A stretch of DNA of 64,000 bases from Marinobacter algicola DG893 (GCF_000170835.1 NZ_ABCP01000002.1:310001-374000); one strand, 5' to 3'; positions 38,952-47,925 are shown, counted from the stretch's first letter. Notes: generated by a model from the letters alone, not told the origin. A program made the numbers and translations.

Positions 38952-39250
38952 GGACCTTCCTTGCGTTGTGTTATTTTTGAGTTATCGGTGTTTTTAGTAT
39001 GTAAGGGCTGCACTGCATTAGACTTTAGTAGCCTATTTCACCACAGCCGTCACCGTCAAAACGTGACGGAACTAAAACTATTCCACTTCACATGTACTTT
39101 CAGCCGGCATACTGCCGCGCAAATCCCTGTAAAAGGTACCTTCCCTTACCCATCAATCCAATAGCCTGTGATAAACTCCCGCCCCATTATAAAACGCGCG
39201 TTCGATCTCCCGGCGCGCCAAACAGTCAGAACAGACCCGGAGACCGGTTT
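38952..39250. other. Divergent intergenic region with a palindrome
   Basis: Nearly 300 bases between the divergent acyl-CoA synthetase and ABC importer genes, so it holds both promoters. The only clear structure is CCGTCAC-N9-GTGACGG at 39047-39069, a candidate operator or hairpin. No ORF of interest. Confidence 0.5.
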
Positions 39251-40237
39251 ATGGCCAACAAGATTCTGCGCACGCTGATCGGCACCGCCCTACTGGCAAT
39301 GGCGGCCATGGCACCCGCCATTGCACTGAGCGACGAACAGCGAGTAGTCGCCATCACCCAGATTGTGGAGCATCCGGCACTGGATGCTGTCTACCAGGGC
39401 ATCAGGGACGAACTGGAAGCACAGGGATATAACGACGGCGAACAGGTTCGTATCATGCACGAAAGCGCCCAGGGCAACGCCGCCATAGCGTCACAGATTG
39501 CCCGCAAATTCGTGGGTGAAGGCCCGGACGTGATCGTCGCCATCGCTACACCGTCGGCACAGACCATGGTCGCCGCCGCTCGCCAGACACCTGTGGTGTT
39601 CTCCGCCGTGACCGATCCGGTGGGCGCCAAACTGGTGAAAAGCCTGAAGGCTCCGGGAGCCAACATCACCGGCGTGACCGACATGCTGCCCATCGAACGC
39701 CACCTTGACCTGCTCGAACGCGTAGTACCGGACGCCAAGCGCATCGGCACGGTGTACAACCCCGGCGAAGCCAACGCGGTAGCACTGGTGGAACTGCTCG
39801 AAGAGCGCCTGCAGGCCCGTGGCATGGAACTGGTTAAAGCCGCCGCCACCAAAACCTCCGAAGTGCTCGGTGCTGCCCGCTCCCTGGTTGGCAAAGCAGA
39901 CGCCATTTACCTGACCACCGATAACACCGTGATCAGCGCCGTGGAAGCCGTCATCTCCGTGGGCGAGCGTGCCAGCATTCCGGTCTTCGCCGCTGACACC
40001 GCCACCGTCGGCCGTGGTGCCGTTGCTGCCCTTGGCTTCGACTACTACGACCACGGCCGCCAGACCGGCGCCATGGTGGCCCGCATTCTGGAAGGTGCCA
40101 ACCCCGGTGACATGGATGTGGAATCCGTGGACACCCTGGAACTGTTCGTGAACCCCGCTGCCGCAGAGCGCATGGGCATTACCCTGTCCGACGACCTGAT
40201 CAGCGACGCGAAAAAAGTCGTAAACAGCGACAAGTAA
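39251..40237 (+). CDS. ABC importer substrate-binding protein (DUF534/TrpX-like)
   Basis: 328 residues with signal peptide (cleavage after MAPAIALS). The family pattern VVAITQIVEHPALDAVYQGI, PVVFSAVTDPVGAKLV and GAVAALGFDYYDHGRQTG is that of the TrpX/ABC-substrate-binding (DUF534) group. In firmicutes such systems are tied to tryptophan or tyrosine; the substrate here is unknown. The start is the ATG at 39251, since upstream in-frame sequence lacks a signal peptide. Confidence 0.85.
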   Translation: MANKILRTLIGTALLAMAAMAPAIALSDEQRVVAITQIVEHPALDAVYQGIRDELEAQGYNDGEQVRIMHESAQGNAAIASQIARKFVGEGPDVIVAIATPSAQTMVAAARQTPVVFSAVTDPVGAKLVKSLKAPGANITGVTDMLPIERHLDLLERVVPDAKRIGTVYNPGEANAVALVELLEERLQARGMELVKAAATKTSEVLGAARSLVGKADAIYLTTDNTVISAVEAVISVGERASIPVFAADTATVGRGAVAALGFDYYDHGRQTGAMVARILEGANPGDMDVESVDTLELFVNPAAAERMGITLSDDLISDAKKVVNSDK

Positions 40238-40248
40238 CCCACTGTTAG

Positions 40249-40277
40249 CGGGCGGCCTCACAAGGGCTGCCCGTTTT
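40249..40277 (+). terminator. Attenuating hairpin after the binding-protein gene
   Basis: CGGGCGGCC/GGGCTGCCCG stem followed by TTTT, between the binding-protein and permease genes. It probably lowers permease and ATPase expression relative to the binding protein. Confidence 0.6.
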
Positions 40278-40298
40278 CATTTACGGTGACCCTATCCC

Positions 40299-41201
40299 AT
40301 GCTTAGTAACATTGCCTTTTATGGCGCCATCGAAACCGGCCTGATCTACGGGCTGGTCGCCTTCGGTATCTACCTTTCGTTTCGCGTACTGGACTTCCCG
40401 GACCTGACCGTGGACGGCAGCTTTCCCCTGGGCGCCGCCGTGGCAGCCGTCCTTATCATTGAAGGCGTTAACCCCTGGCTGGCCACCGGCGCCGCCGTTA
40501 TCGCCGGCATGGGTGCCGGTGCGGTAACCGCATTGCTGAACGTCAAACTCAACATTCTCAACCTGCTGGCGTCCATCCTCACGATGATCGCGCTGTACTC
40601 TGTGAACTTGCGCATCATGGGCCGGCCCAACATTGCCCTGCTCACCGAGGAAACCGTGCTCACACCCTGGTACGACCTTGGCCTTGCCTACCATCAGGTG
40701 CCGGTACTGTTGTTTATCATCGTGGTGATGGTAAGCCTGTTGTTGCTGTGGCGTTTCATGAAATCCGAAACCGGGCTGGCCATGCGCGCCACCGGCGCCA
40801 ACCCGCGAATGGCCCGTGCACAAGGTATCGCCACCGGTGCCATGATTGTGCTGGGGGTTGCCGTCTCTAACGGCTTGGTAGGCCTCGCCGGTGCCCTGTT
40901 CGCCCAGAGCCAGGGCGCTGCAGATGTGACCATGGGTGTGGGCGTGATCGTGATCGGCCTGGCCTCACTGATCGGTGGTGAAGCCGTGCTTACGCCGTCT
41001 ACGGTTCTCCGAGCCCTGATTGCCTGTGTGATCGGCGCCATCGTCTACCGCCTGGCCATTGCCCTGGCGCTGAACGCTGACTTCCTGGGGCTACAGGCCC
41101 AGGACCTGAACCTGATCACCGCCGTGCTGGTCACCCTGGCCATTGTGCTGCCCGGTGTTCGCACGTCCGTTGCCGCGCGGTTTACCCGCAAAAAGGCCTG
41201 A
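40299..41201 (+). CDS. ABC importer permease (TrpY-like)
   Basis: 300 residues, nine or so transmembrane helices, branched-chain-amino-acid-type permease fold (LDFPDLTVDGSFPLGAAVAA, VNLRIMGRPNIALL, GVGVIVIGLASLIGGEA). Middle gene of the three-gene importer. Confidence 0.87.
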   Translation: MLSNIAFYGAIETGLIYGLVAFGIYLSFRVLDFPDLTVDGSFPLGAAVAAVLIIEGVNPWLATGAAVIAGMGAGAVTALLNVKLNILNLLASILTMIALYSVNLRIMGRPNIALLTEETVLTPWYDLGLAYHQVPVLLFIIVVMVSLLLLWRFMKSETGLAMRATGANPRMARAQGIATGAMIVLGVAVSNGLVGLAGALFAQSQGAADVTMGVGVIVIGLASLIGGEAVLTPSTVLRALIACVIGAIVYRLAIALALNADFLGLQAQDLNLITAVLVTLAIVLPGVRTSVAARFTRKKA

Positions 41202-41210
41202 GGAGGAAGC

Positions 41211-42005
41211 ATGATTACAGCAACCGACCTGACCCTCACCTTCGGCAAGGGCACGCCGCTGGAAAACCCGGCCCTTCGAGGCATGAGCCTGACCGTCAAC
41301 CAGGGCGAATTCGTCACCGTGATTGGCAGCAACGGCGCCGGCAAATCCACCTTCCTCAACGCCCTCGCCGGTGAGGTGATGGTGGACAGCGGCAACATCA
41401 TCGTCGACAACCAGGACGTAACAAAGCTGCCCACCCACAAACGCGCCGGCCGGGTAGCCCGCGTATTCCAGGACCCGCTGGCGGGCACCTGTGAAGGCCT
41501 GACCATCGAGGAAAACCTGGCCCTGGCCATCAAACGTGGCCAGCGCCGTGGGCTGAGCGCAGCCGTAAAAGCCCGCTACATGGACCAGTTCAAATCCAGC
41601 CTGGCCTCCCTCAACCTGGGCCTGGAAAACCGGCTGGGCGACAAGATGGGCCTGCTTTCCGGCGGCCAGCGCCAGGCCGTAAGCCTGTTGATGGCCAGCC
41701 TGACACCCTCCGCCATCCTGTTGCTGGACGAACACACCGCCGCGCTGGACCCGAAAACCGCCTCCTTCGTGCTGGACCTGACCACACAGATCATTGAAGA
41801 ACAGAAGCTCACCGCGCTGATGGTCACCCACAGCATGAAACAGGCGCTGGAAGTGGGCGACCGCACAGTGATGCTGCATCAGGGCCAGGTGGTGTTCGAC
41901 ATCGCCGGCCAGGACCGGGAAGGACTGGAAGTGAAAGACCTGCTGGAACTGTTCGAGAAGCAGCGCGGGCTGGAAGTGGACGACGACAGTTTGTTGTTGG
42001 GCTAA
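41211..42005 (+). CDS. ABC importer ATP-binding protein (TrpZ-like)
   Basis: 264 residues. Walker A (GSNGAGKST), signature (LLSGGQRQAV), Walker B (ILLLDEHTA, with His where Pro is usual) and H-loop (MVTHSMKQAL) are present. The LLDEHTAALDPKT form is characteristic of this transporter subfamily. 9 bases after the permease with an AGGAGG ribosome site. Confidence 0.9.
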   Translation: MITATDLTLTFGKGTPLENPALRGMSLTVNQGEFVTVIGSNGAGKSTFLNALAGEVMVDSGNIIVDNQDVTKLPTHKRAGRVARVFQDPLAGTCEGLTIEENLALAIKRGQRRGLSAAVKARYMDQFKSSLASLNLGLENRLGDKMGLLSGGQRQAVSLLMASLTPSAILLLDEHTAALDPKTASFVLDLTTQIIEEQKLTALMVTHSMKQALEVGDRTVMLHQGQVVFDIAGQDREGLEVKDLLELFEKQRGLEVDDDSLLLG

Positions 42006-42025
42006 TCACGCTCGCCGGCAAACTC

Positions 42026-42056
42026 GTCTACGGGGCACCTTACATGCCCCGTAGAC
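42026..42056. terminator. Strong hairpin between convergent genes
   Basis: GTCTACGGGGCA/TGCCCCGTAGAC, a perfect 12-base-pair stem with a 7-base loop, sits between two convergent stop codons. The T-run is weak on both sides, but the position argues for a shared terminator. Confidence 0.65.
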
Positions 42057-42066
42057 AGTTTGGTCA

Positions 42067-42876
42067 CTAGTGACCGTACACCCGCATCTGGGTATTGGTG
42101 ATCGCCAGGTCATCAATAAAGATCTGGCCGATCGAGGCCTGCCCCACAATCACCTCCTGCATTCCGATGTCCGCCGCAAAGCTGGGCATATCGATCGCCA
42201 GGGAGGAACCACCGTCTGCACGCTGGCCGTTGTAGATGTACAGGTCCACTTCCGCGAACAGGTCCAACACGCTCGGGAAGGTCTGGTCGTAGTCCGCACC
42301 GGTCAATGAAAGGCCACGAATGCCCACGGCCGCAAACGGCACATCGAAATCCATCACCTCAATCGCAAACGCAGAACGCAGCCTCATGACGTCGGTGTCT
42401 GTATCAATGTGAATAGAGCCACGCCCCAAAACACCTTCAATGAACAGGTTGTCCATCAGCGCCGTGTTCTGGCCGCCCTGCCCCCACAATTCCCACGCAC
42501 CGGAGGTGACACGGAAATCAATGGCGTTGAAGTATTGCGGGCGGATATTGATGGCCGCATCGCCGTCGGCAAGCACGTCAATATCGATACGGATGTTGTC
42601 CAGCAGGTCATTGGAATCCGGTCCACCCAGGCCATTGAAGCCAAAGAAGTCTGTCCGTTCCGCGCCCCCGATGCTGATATCGCTGATAGTCAGTGACCCT
42701 TCATCGGTATAGATAAAGCGATCCATATTGATCTTGGTTTCCAGCTCAATGGACACACCGGCCTGGCCGGTAATGTTCCCCATTGCGTTGTCTTCCAGCA
42801 TCACAATGTCTGCCATTGCGGCAGCAGGCAACCCTGCGACGCCCAGCGCAAGCAGTGTTCGTTTCAGGCCTTTCAT
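42067..42876 (-). CDS. DUF6160-like secreted/envelope protein
   Basis: 269 residues with a signal peptide (ending AAAMADIV) and the family's opening MLEDNAMGNITGQAGVSIEL. The rest is beta-rich with many Asp/Ile/Gly. Related proteins occur in Acinetobacter and Pseudomonas next to putative pilus or filament genes, but function is not established. Monocistronic. Confidence 0.65.
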   Translation of the reverse strand: MKGLKRTLLALGVAGLPAAAMADIVMLEDNAMGNITGQAGVSIELETKINMDRFIYTDEGSLTISDISIGGAERTDFFGFNGLGGPDSNDLLDNIRIDIDVLADGDAAINIRPQYFNAIDFRVTSGAWELWGQGGQNTALMDNLFIEGVLGRGSIHIDTDTDVMRLRSAFAIEVMDFDVPFAAVGIRGLSLTGADYDQTFPSVLDLFAEVDLYIYNGQRADGGSSLAIDMPSFAADIGMQEVIVGQASIGQIFIDDLAITNTQMRVYGH

Positions 42877-43036
42877 TATTATGTTCCTTTTATAGTAGTT
42901 TTCACTTCCTGTGGGCCACTACCTCTTACGACGCCACATCACTACTTTAGCGACAGGTATAAAACGGGTACGTGCACCGGTCACATTTAACTGACCTTTT
43001 GAACTTTTTTCAGATTTTTTTCTGCACAGTTTTTGA

Positions 43037-43052
43037 CCACAACATCTAGTGG
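43037..43052. promoter_or_regulatory. NrdR-like box 1
   Basis: CCACAACATCTAGTGG against the NrdR consensus acaCwAtATaTwGtgt: 12 of 16 positions agree, including the central AT and the CA/TG arms. Confidence 0.45.
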
Positions 43053-43162
43053 TTTTCAGAAAAACGCCTCAAGACGGCGTTTCTACGGGCATTTCATGAT
43101 TTTCAAGCATTCATCCATTGATTTTCTTTCGCGATGGGCCGCAATCTATAGTTGTCTTCTTA

Positions 43163-43190
43163 TTCACAGACCACTATATCCTGTTATACT
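43163..43190 (+). promoter_or_regulatory. Candidate nrdJ promoter
   Basis: TTCACA (43163-43168), 16 bases, TATACT (43185-43190). NrdR-like box 2 lies across the spacer and the first bases of the -10, where a repressor would block polymerase. Confidence 0.45.
43171..43186. promoter_or_regulatory. NrdR-like box 2
   Basis: CCACTATATCCTGTTA: left half (CACTATAT) fits the consensus perfectly, right half is weaker; 11 of 16 positions agree. Confidence 0.4.
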
Positions 43191-43326
43191 CATTCTATAT
43201 TCACCCATATATAGGGTTTACACGGCCAGCCAACCACAAGCGGCGCACCAGTGGACCACGCGGGTGACCATCTTTCCTGAAAACCCGCTGTTGCGCCCTT
43301 TCCGGAGTTGGCAGCGGGTAATAAAA

Positions 43327-43342
43327 ACACCAGATCTAGTGT
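43327..43342. promoter_or_regulatory. NrdR-like box 3
   Basis: ACACCAGATCTAGTGT, a near-perfect palindrome that matches 13 of 16 positions of the NrdR consensus, 120 bases before the nrdJa ATG. Confidence 0.55.
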
Positions 43343-43462
43343 TTCACCGGATCTGAAGCACAACCGGCCTTCCAGGCCGAGACATCTTAACGACACATGG
43401 GGTATGGCCGGCTGCGGTTTGCAGCGGTCATCAAAAGACATACCGGACATCCGAGGGTGGCA

Positions 43463-45601
43463 ATGAACGCTAAAGCACAGGCAGTGGTAACGACAATCCC
43501 GATGCAGGAAGCTTCGCTGGACATCTGGAACAGCAAGTACCAACTGAAAACCAAGACCGGCGAACCCGTCGATAAGGACATCGAAGCAACCTACGAGCGT
43601 GTTGCCACTGCCCTTGCCGAAGTGGAAAACAAAGCCAACCGCGCCAAGCACAAGAAAGAATTCGTCTGGGCTCTGCGCCACGGTGCCATCCCCGCTGGCC
43701 GTATTACCTCCAACGCCGGCGCGGAAGCCCACAAACCAGCCACGTCCACCATCAACTGCACCGTGTCTGGCTCCGTTCAGGACTCCATGAACGACATCCT
43801 GGAGAAAAACCACGAAGCCGGCCTCACCCTCAAAGCCGGTTGCGGTATTGGTTATGAATTCTCCACCTTGCGCCCCCGCGGCGCCTACGTGGCCGGCGCT
43901 GGTGCCACCACCTCCGGCCCGCTGTCGTTCATGGATATCTTCGACCGCATGTGCTTCACCGTGTCTTCCGCCGGTGGCCGCCGTGGCGCGCAGATGGCCA
44001 CCTTCGACGTGCACCACCCGGACGTAATCGACTTCATCCAGGCCAAGCGTGAAGACGGTCGCCTGCGCCAGTTCAACCTGTCCCTGCTGATCACCGAAGA
44101 CTTCATCGAAGCCGTGCGCAACGGCGACGACTGGCACCTGTCGTTCCCGGTCACCGAGAAAGAAGTGGAAGACGAAGGCCTGGACCTGTCCGACACCACC
44201 CAGTTCGTGTACCGCGACTTCCCGATCCAGAAAGGTTACGTGGTCAATGGCGAAGGCAAGGTTGCGTGCCGCATCTACCGCACCCTGAAAGCCCAGTTTA
44301 TCTGGGACACCATCATGACCAGCACCTACGACTACGCCGAGCCAGGGTTCATCCTGATCGACAAGGTCAACCAGATGAACAACAACTGGTTCTGCGAAGA
44401 CATCCGCGCCACCAATCCCTGTGGCGAACAGCCCCTGCCCCCGTACGGCAGCTGCCTGCTGGGCTCTGTGAACCTGACCATGTTCGTGGACTACCCGTTC
44501 ACCGACAAGGCCAGCTTCAACTATGAGAAGTACCGCAAAGTCGTGGGCATCTTCACCCGCATGCTGGACAACGTAGTGGAAATCAACGGCCTGCCGCTGG
44601 AAGAGCAGCGCCACGAAATCACCTACAAGCGCCGCCACGGCATGGGCATTCTCGGCCTGGGTTCCACCCTCGCTATGCTGCGTATGCCTTACGGCTCGTC
44701 CGAGTCCGTGCAGTTTACCGAAGAAGTCGTACGTGAAATGGCCGTGGAAGGCTGGCGCCAGTCCCTGGCCCTGGCCGAAGAGAAAGGCCCGGCGCCGATC
44801 ATGGATGACGAGTTTGAAGTTACTCCAAAGATGCTGACCAAGTGCCCGCAGCTGTCCCAGGACGGCTACAAGCTGGGCGACAAGCTCAAAGGCAAGGTGC
44901 TGCACGCCAAGTACAGCAAGTACATGCAGCAGATCGCCGGCGTAGAGCCGGAGCTGATCGAGCAACTGGCCGAGAAAGGTGGCCGCTTCACGCACCACAC
45001 CTCCATCGCGCCCACCGGCACCATCAGCCTGTCATTGGCCAACAACGCCAGTAACGGCATCGAGCCGAGCTTCTCGCACCACTACGCGCGCAACATCATC
45101 CGCGAAGGGCGCAAGACCAAGGAAAAAGTCGACGTATTCTCCTTCGAGCTGCTGGCCTATCGCCACCTGGTTAACCCCGGTGCAATGCCCTTCTCCGAAG
45201 AAGAAGACAAGCGCCTGCCCCAATACTTCACCACGTCTGAAGACGTGACGCCGGCGCAGCACGTGGACATCCAGGCCGCGGCCCAACTGTGGGTGGACTC
45301 GTCCATCTCCAAGACCGCCAACGTGCCCCAGGACTTCGCGTATCCGGACTTCAAAGACATCTACATGTACGCCTACGACAAAGGCCTGAAGGGTTGCACC
45401 ACCTTCCGCTTTAACCCGGAAGCCTTCCAGGGCGTGCTGGTTCAGGAGAAAGACCTGGAAAACACACTGTACGAATTCACCCTGGACGACGGCAGCAAGG
45501 TGACCCTCAAGGGCAACGAACAGGTGGAGTACGACGGCGAGCTCCATAACGCCGCCAACCTGTTTGATGCGCTTAAAGAAGGCACCTACGGCAAATACTG
45601 A
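43463..45601 (+). CDS. nrdJa: Adenosylcobalamin-dependent (class II) ribonucleotide reductase, large part
   Basis: Makes deoxyribonucleotides with a cobalamin-generated thiyl radical, oxygen-independent. 712 residues from MNAKAQAVVTTIP. The substrate-site cysteine in TSTINCTVSG, the finger-loop motif ATNPCGEQPLPPYGSCLLGS with the radical cysteine and glutamate, and the C-terminal HTSIAPTGTISLSLANNASN are seen. The protein lacks the usual C-terminal redox tail, which is supplied by the next gene, as in Pseudomonas NrdJa/NrdJb. In-frame sequence upstream of the ATG is not family-like. Confidence 0.95.
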   Translation: MNAKAQAVVTTIPMQEASLDIWNSKYQLKTKTGEPVDKDIEATYERVATALAEVENKANRAKHKKEFVWALRHGAIPAGRITSNAGAEAHKPATSTINCTVSGSVQDSMNDILEKNHEAGLTLKAGCGIGYEFSTLRPRGAYVAGAGATTSGPLSFMDIFDRMCFTVSSAGGRRGAQMATFDVHHPDVIDFIQAKREDGRLRQFNLSLLITEDFIEAVRNGDDWHLSFPVTEKEVEDEGLDLSDTTQFVYRDFPIQKGYVVNGEGKVACRIYRTLKAQFIWDTIMTSTYDYAEPGFILIDKVNQMNNNWFCEDIRATNPCGEQPLPPYGSCLLGSVNLTMFVDYPFTDKASFNYEKYRKVVGIFTRMLDNVVEINGLPLEEQRHEITYKRRHGMGILGLGSTLAMLRMPYGSSESVQFTEEVVREMAVEGWRQSLALAEEKGPAPIMDDEFEVTPKMLTKCPQLSQDGYKLGDKLKGKVLHAKYSKYMQQIAGVEPELIEQLAEKGGRFTHHTSIAPTGTISLSLANNASNGIEPSFSHHYARNIIREGRKTKEKVDVFSFELLAYRHLVNPGAMPFSEEEDKRLPQYFTTSEDVTPAQHVDIQAAAQLWVDSSISKTANVPQDFAYPDFKDIYMYAYDKGLKGCTTFRFNPEAFQGVLVQEKDLENTLYEFTLDDGSKVTLKGNEQVEYDGELHNAANLFDALKEGTYGKY

Positions 45602-45629
45602 TCCCGGGAACCGACACAGGACAACGAAC

Positions 45630-46319
45630 ATGACCGTTAAAATCAGCAACAAAATCGTCGGCTACCGCGTAAAGAAAGCCGACCCAGAAGCAGCTCAGCC
45701 AGCCGCGCAGCCGGAAAACAAACCGGTTGAGATGAACGAATACATCGAACGGCCGGACTTCCTGCTGGGCACCACCTACAAGATCAAACCGCCGGTGGCC
45801 GAGCACGCGATGTACATCACCATTAATGACATCCTGCTCAACGAAGGCACTGACCACGAAAGCCGGCAGCCGTACGAAGTGTTCATCAACTCCAAGTCGA
45901 TGGAGCACTTCCAGTGGGTTATCGCCCTCACCCGCGTTGTCTCCGCCGTGTTCCGCAAAGGCGGCGACGTGACCTTCCTGGTGGAAGAACTGCGCAGCGT
46001 GTACGACCCCAACGGCGGTTACTTCAAGAAAGGCGGCGTGTTCATGCCCTCTCTCGTCGCCGAAATCGGCGCCGTAATCGAGAAGCACCTCAAGGCCATC
46101 GGCCTGATTGAAAGCGAGGAAATGAGCGAAGTCACCAAACGCATCCTCGCCGAAAAACGCGCCGAATTCGAAGCCAGCCACACCACGGCCACGAACGACG
46201 ACAAAGCCGGCGACTACCCGCCCAACGCCACCATGTGCGGCAAGTGCAACACCAAGGCGGTGATTGTGATGGATGGGTGTGCGACTTGCCTGTCTTGTGG
46301 CGATAGTAAGTGTTCATAG
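45630..46319 (+). CDS. nrdJb: Class II ribonucleotide reductase, C-terminal part
   Basis: 229-residue separate C-terminal subunit of the split enzyme. The N-terminal part (NKIVGYRVKKADPE, YITINDILLNEG) continues the NrdJ fold; the end carries two CxxC pairs (MCGKCNTKAVIVMDGCATC) and a final CGDSKCS, the redox tail expected to re-reduce the active-site disulfide. 28 bases downstream of nrdJa. Confidence 0.93.
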   Translation: MTVKISNKIVGYRVKKADPEAAQPAAQPENKPVEMNEYIERPDFLLGTTYKIKPPVAEHAMYITINDILLNEGTDHESRQPYEVFINSKSMEHFQWVIALTRVVSAVFRKGGDVTFLVEELRSVYDPNGGYFKKGGVFMPSLVAEIGAVIEKHLKAIGLIESEEMSEVTKRILAEKRAEFEASHTTATNDDKAGDYPPNATMCGKCNTKAVIVMDGCATCLSCGDSKCS

Positions 46320-46367
46320 CCATATAAACTGGTTACTTGATAGCTTTAACAGATTTACAATCTTTGA

Positions 46368-46398
46368 CCCCCGAAACCTTGTTCTTCGGGGGCTTTTT
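46368..46398 (+). terminator. Terminator of nrdJa-nrdJb
   Basis: CCCCCGAA...TTCGGGGG stem with a 9-base loop followed by CTTTTT, about 50 bases after the nrdJb stop. Confidence 0.9.
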
Positions 46399-46552
46399 AT
46401 TACTATTCCACTTCCCCATCACTTCGTAAGATCTTAGTTGCTGAACGGGTTAAACGCACTATACTAGCGGATACATAAGAATAATCCTTCAAAACCTTGT
46501 TTTTATTGTTTTTTATAAAACAAGTTTTATCTTTTAGGTTTCAAGTATCCAA

Positions 46553-46720
46553 ATGTCATCTAGACCAAAAGCCCCGAAAAAAGTTGTGCAGTTCTCACAC
46601 ATTACGCCTAGAGAACAACGCTTTATGATTGTCGACCGTGAGACGGGGGGTTCCTACCCCGTTACTGCGGACATTCCTAAAAAGAGGCTGGACTTACCCC
46701 GGTGCAGTAGACACTCCTAG
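46553..46720 (+). pseudogene. Short ORF interrupted by the IS3-family element
   Basis: ATG opens 55 codons beginning MSSRPKAPKKVVQFSHITP and running into the left end of the IS, where it stops after about ten IS-derived codons (LPRCSRHS). The host-derived part, MSSRPK to about PKKRL, looks like the start of a real basic protein cut off by the insertion. The 3' part is not found on the other side of the IS. No family recognised. Confidence 0.45.
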
Positions 46721-46768
46721 CCTATGATTGGACTTACCCCGGTCCACTAGACACTCCTAGCCTATGAT
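46689..46768. repeat. Tandem duplication of the IS left end
   Basis: Two head-to-tail 40-base copies (46689-46728 and 46729-46768), each starting with the terminal inverted repeat; they differ only at two positions (GTGCAG versus GTCCAC). Confidence 0.9.
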
Positions 46769-46789
46769 TAGAGCATAGGAGGAACTGTC

Positions 46790-47074
46790 ATGAGCAGCCA
46801 ACGTTACCCCCCGGAATTCAAGAACGAAGCGGTTCGACAAGTGCTGGAACGGGGCTATACCGTCGCCGAAGTGTCGCAACGACTGGGAGTCTCGGCTCAC
46901 AGCCTCTACAAATGGGTTAAGGCCGTGAAACCGGATAAGTCTGATGAACAAGCCGCCGAGTTGGTCGAAGCCAAGAGCGAGACTCTCAGGCTGCGTGCTC
47001 AGATGCGCCGGGTTGAAGAAGAGCGGGATATCCTAAAAAAGGCCGCTCGGTACTTTGCCAGAGAGCCCGAGTAA
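46790..47074 (+). CDS. IS3-family transposase OrfA
   Basis: 94 residues: helix-turn-helix (YTVAEVSQRLGVSAHSLYKW) for end binding and a C-terminal leucine-zipper-like helix. The A6G slippery sequence (CTAAAAAAGG, 47033-47042) reads AAA AAG in this frame and permits the -1 shift into orfB, giving the OrfAB transposase. Strong AGGAGG ribosome site. Confidence 0.92.
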   Translation: MSSQRYPPEFKNEAVRQVLERGYTVAEVSQRLGVSAHSLYKWVKAVKPDKSDEQAAELVEAKSETLRLRAQMRRVEEERDILKKAARYFAREPE

Positions 47075-47925
47075 AGTACCGGTTCATCAACGATCACCGA
47101 CACCAATTCGACACCATGACCATGTGTCGCGTGCTCCAGGTGGCTCGCAGCGGATTCTATCATTGGCTGCATAAGCCCTTGTCTGACCGAGCGATTGATG
47201 ACCAGCGGCTGCTAGCGCAGATCCTGGCATCTTATCAAGGCAGCTCTGGCGTGTACGGCGCGCCACGAGTGTTTCTGGACCTTCGGGAGGCTGGCGAAAC
47301 CTGCGGCAAGAACCGAGTCGCCCGGTTGATGAAAGAGCATAAAATCAAAGCACTGCGAGGCTATAAAGCGCCCAGGGTGATCGCCGGGAGGCCGTCGATC
47401 CTTACCCCGAACAAGCTTCAGCGCGAATTCACGGTGAGTCACCCGGACAAAGCCTGGGTAACCGACATTACCTATCTCCGCACCTGGCAAGGCTGGTTGT
47501 ATCTGGCGGTGGTGGTCGACCTGTTCTCACGCCGCGTGGTGGGCTGGTCGATGAAACCCACCCTGCACCGTAGCTTGGTGGTGGATGCGCTGCTGATGGC
47601 CGTTTGGCGTCGGCGACCGAAGGAAAAAGTGTTGGTGCATTCGGATCAGGGCAGCCAATACGGCAGTGATGACTGGCATCGTTTCTGTCTAGCCCATAAC
47701 CTGGATCCCAGCATGAGCCGTCGGGGTAATTGCTGGGATAATGCGGTGGCGGAATCCTTCTTCAGCAGCCTGAAAAAGGAACGGATCCGCAAACGGATCT
47801 ACAAAACCCGTGACCTGGCCAAAGCAGATGTGTTCGACTACATCGAAGTGTTTTACAACCGAGTCCGGCGTCATACCCACCTGGGAGGCGTCAGCCCAGA
47901 GGCCTTTGAAATGGCCTCCGTTTGA
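47041..47925 (+). CDS. IS3-family transposase OrfB (frameshift product)
   Basis: Catalytic part, read in the -1 frame after the slippery site; the first internal ATG is at 47116. DDE residues lie in WVTDITYLRTWQGWLYLAVV, VLVHSDQGSQYGSDDW and DNAVAESFFSSLKKE. Intact, so the element could be active. Confidence 0.92.
   Translation, partial: GRSVLCQRARVKYRFINDHRHQFDTMTMCRVLQVARSGFYHWLHKPLSDRAIDDQRLLAQILASYQGSSGVYGAPRVFLDLREAGETCGKNRVARLMKEHKIKALRGYKAPRVIAGRPSILTPNKLQREFTVSHPDKAWVTDITYLRTWQGWLYLAVVVDLFSRRVVGWSMKPTLHRSLVVDALLMAVWRRRPKEKVLVHSDQGSQYGSDDWHRFCLAHNLDPSMSRRGNCWDNAVAESFFSSLKKERIRKRIYKTRDLAKADVFDYIEVFYNRVRRHTHLGGVSPEAFEMASV

Larger units (their letters stand above)
42877..43462. other. 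Long regulatory region upstream of nrdJ
   Basis: 586 bases without a credible gene. It contains the start region of the DUF6160-like gene, three NrdR-like boxes, a candidate sigma-70 promoter and, within the probable nrdJ leader, an inverted repeat ACCCGCTG/CAGCGGGT (43283-43290, 43312-43319) whose left arm could also pair with GCGGGT at 43260-43265. Confidence 0.6.

Noticed and set aside
43195..43462. Cobalamin riboswitch before nrdJa
   Set aside because: No B12-box or conserved core could be found; only generic hairpins.
43190..44998. Long minus-strand ORF of about 600 codons opposite nrdJa
   Set aside because: Antisense to a highly conserved class II reductase; composition is that of a GC-rich shadow frame (many His, Val, Gly).
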